This document shows, in pieces, positions 63,644-64,000 of a stretch of 64,000 nucleotides of DNA. Source of the stretch: Parahoeflea olei (lineage in GTDB: Bacteria; Pseudomonadota; Alphaproteobacteria; Rhizobiales; Rhizobiaceae); NCBI RefSeq assembly GCF_001703635.1, contig NZ_LQZT01000012.1, forward strand, positions 372,001 to 436,000, given 5' to 3'. A program made the translations under genes and the position numbers. The notes below the pieces were generated by a model. It did no database searches. It was not told where the DNA came from and was given only the letters and a program-made list of their open reading frames with translations. Each line of letters starts with the position of its first letter. Positions within the stretch are counted from its first letter, which is position 1.

Positions 63644-64000
63644 ATGACGAACACCTATTCCGGCACAGACAAGATCTTCGCCATTGCCCCGATGATCGAC
63701 TGGACGGACCGGCATTGCCGGTTCTTTCATCGGCAGCTTACGCGCCGGGCGCTGCTTTACACCGAGATGGTGGTGGCCGACGGGATCATCCATGGCGACC
63801 CTGTGCGGTTGCTGGGCTTCGATGCGGCTGAACATCCGGTGGCGCTGCAGCTGGGCGGCTCCGAGCCCGACAAGCTTGCCGAGGCGGTGAGGATCAGCGC
63901 CGGGTTCGGCTATGACGAGATCAACCTGAATGTTGGCTGTCCCTCCGACCGGGTGCAGTCGGGTGCCTTCGGCGCCTGCCTGATGCGCGAGCCGGAGCTG
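63644..64000 (+). CDS. dusA: tRNA-dihydrouridine(20/20a) synthase DusA, 3' end outside the window
   Basis: FMN enzyme that reduces uridines 20 and 20a in the tRNA D-loop. The visible 119 residues give the DusA N-terminus: [51 protein letters not shown] and [25 protein letters not shown], which contains the catalytic Cys (in NVGCPS). GGAAG precedes the ATG at 63644. The frame is open to the window edge. It is independent of the preceding dehydrogenase gene, 209 nt away. Confidence 0.96.
   Translation, partial: MTNTYSGTDKIFAIAPMIDWTDRHCRFFHRQLTRRALLYTEMVVADGIIHGDPVRLLGFDAAEHPVALQLGGSEPDKLAEAVRISAGFGYDEINLNVGCPSDRVQSGAFGACLMREPEL

Overview
The window reads as about 66% G+C alphaproteobacterial chromosome or chromid. 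The best guide is the red-type (form IC) RuBisCO operon with CbbX, together with FnrL-like, IorAB, LivFGHMK and homogentisate genes. These suggest a member of the Hyphomicrobiales or a related marine/rhizosphere lineage (Hoeflea/Stappiaceae-like). Genus is a guess. No rRNA, tRNA, CRISPR array, insertion sequence or integrase was seen. Both ends cut a gene: transketolase on the left and dusA on the right.

Region 1 (1-8.4 kb, + strand) is the 3' part of a Calvin-Benson-Bassham operon: cbbT, a truncated phosphoglycerate-kinase-like gene, cbbA, cbbL, cbbS, cbbX, rpe, a thioredoxin-fold gene and a phosphoglycolate phosphatase. Most are overlapping or tightly packed. Region 2 (8.4-14.1 kb) holds an FNR-type box, a phosphoribosyltransferase, an Fnr-like regulator, a CocE/NonD hydrolase, a convergent HSL-type esterase that seems to lack a normal start codon, and a HAD phosphatase. 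Region 3 (14.1-21.2 kb) is a dipeptide-type ABC transporter with a fused double ATPase and a divergent Tat-exported binding protein, then a PACE efflux protein and a LysR regulator.

Region 4 (21.4-36.7 kb) is a divergent locus. Leftward runs cyclase/isatin-hydrolase-like enzyme - FAD oxidoreductase - MarR - secreted VOC protein - iorA - iorB. Rightward runs a second, paralogous FAD oxidoreductase - Tat-exported binding protein - DppB - DppC - DppD - DppF - class V PLP enzyme. In this second transporter both dppC and dppD carry deletions with frameshifts; the dppD one removes the ABC signature motif.

Region 5 (36.8-53.4 kb, mostly +) is a catabolic cluster: a two-domain 2-aminobenzoyl-CoA monooxygenase/reductase-type flavoprotein, SDR, MarR, enoyl-CoA hydratase, acyl-CoA dehydrogenase, cupin, aryl-CoA ligase, RidA, kynureninase, tryptophan 2,3-dioxygenase, a VOC-bicupin fusion, a complete Liv transporter and a thioesterase. 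Read together, regions 4 and 5 look like a tryptophan/indole harvesting island in which a kynurenine branch and a possible indole-acetate/isatin branch both deliver anthranilate, which is CoA-activated and broken down by beta-oxidation-like chemistry. The indole branch is inference.

Region 6 (53.5-64 kb) has small stress-type genes, then a homogentisate group (FAD hydroxylase, DUF2783 protein, an MBL-fold protein with an altered metal motif, hmgA with an operator inside its promoter spacer), a secreted CxxCH protein, a divergent HxlR regulator/dehydrogenase pair and dusA.
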